6,747 nt of DNA from the NCBI GenBank assembly GCA_031288885.1, contig JAITQP010000067.1:1-6747 (forward strand). Direction: 5' to 3'. The translations under genes were made by a program, and so were the position numbers. The DNA is from Prevotellaceae bacterium. GTDB taxonomy: Bacteria > Bacteroidota > Bacteroidia > Bacteroidales > UBA932. A model generated the notes under the pieces. That model made no database searches and was not told the DNA's origin. It worked only from the letters and a program-made list of their open reading frames with translations. Of the stretch, positions 6,655 through 6,747 are shown one piece after another (positions within the stretch are counted from its first letter, which is position 1; every line of letters starts with the position of its first letter).

Positions 6655-6747
6655 CCAACCTCATTTTCAACCTAATTCTTAAACAAAACTACCTCAGTAG
6701 CCCGAGGTTGCCCCCACCACCCTCTCCCCAACCTCATTTAAACCTCA
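6655..6747. repeat. ACCTCA-centred direct and inverted short repeats at the right edge
   Basis: CCAACCTCATTT occurs exactly twice (6655-6666 and 6728-6739). Between them is the inverse GAGGTTG (6704-6710). Two more ACCTCA cores lie at 6691-6696 and 6742-6747, the last at the window end. The region is low in G and poor in open frames. It may be another degenerate repeat or the upstream region of the next gene; the sequence does not decide. Confidence 0.45.

Larger units (their letters stand above)
6267..6747. other. Gene-free repeat-rich region after infB
   Basis: No credible gene was found in these 481 bases on either strand. The short open frames here translate repeat units (for example HPVGMHPYGM from the GCATCCC palindromes) and have no gene-like features. 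The stretch holds at least five unlike repeat types, listed separately, and no clear + strand terminator for the rimP-nusA-infB transcript. The promoter or start of the next gene is not visible before the window ends. Confidence 0.8.

Noticed and set aside
6322..6675. 117-codon + strand frame and several - strand frames in the region after infB
   Set aside because: They translate the palindromic repeats (HPVGMHPYGM and similar) and the dispersed intergenic repeat. Such frames appear wherever these repeats occur and are not genes.
1..6747. tRNA, rRNA or a new defence or biosynthetic system
   Set aside because: No cloverleaf or rRNA-like segment was seen, and every substantial gene belongs to a well-known housekeeping or transposase family.

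Overview
The window looks chromosomal and comes from a member of the Bacteroidota, most likely Bacteroidales. Four things point there. The protein sequences of RadC, RimP, NusA and IF2 have the form seen in that phylum: a short NusA without the long proteobacterial C-terminal repeats, and a large IF2 of about 1050 residues. No start codon has a Shine-Dalgarno sequence. A TTG / TAnnTTTG promoter lies before rimP. The intergenic DNA carries short heptamer repeats and GCATCCC-type hairpin repeats. The species cannot be named from this sequence.

Layout, left to right, all genes on the + strand. Positions 1-357 hold the C-terminal end of an IS630-family DDE transposase that enters from the left edge. 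A short spacer with four NTAATTC heptamers (365-392) and a possible -35/-10 promoter leads to radC (408-1088), a JAMM-fold protein. A 176-bp gap holds a well-formed Bacteroidota promoter (1176-1206) and a G/C-rich leader hairpin with a competing upstream pairing segment. These precede the conserved rimP (1265-1732) - nusA (1790-3031) - infB (3108-6266) cluster. The cluster joins 30S maturation, transcription elongation/termination control and translation initiation. A terminator-like hairpin sits between nusA and infB.

Positions 6267-6747 (481 bp) contain no credible gene. They hold a stack of different repeats: seven TTAATGR heptamers, a GGGCGGG/CCCGCCC hairpin, an element resembling a dispersed TCATTCCG...GGAGGAAC repeat, a mirror-symmetric REP-like composite (6496-6637) with a perfect 34-bp palindrome at its centre, and short ACCTCA-centred repeats up to the right edge.

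The coding content is ordinary housekeeping. I see no sign of a new defence, metabolic or mobile system. The parts worth a second look are the non-coding structures: the possible switch in the rimP leader, the hairpin between nusA and infB, and the composite palindromic repeat after infB.
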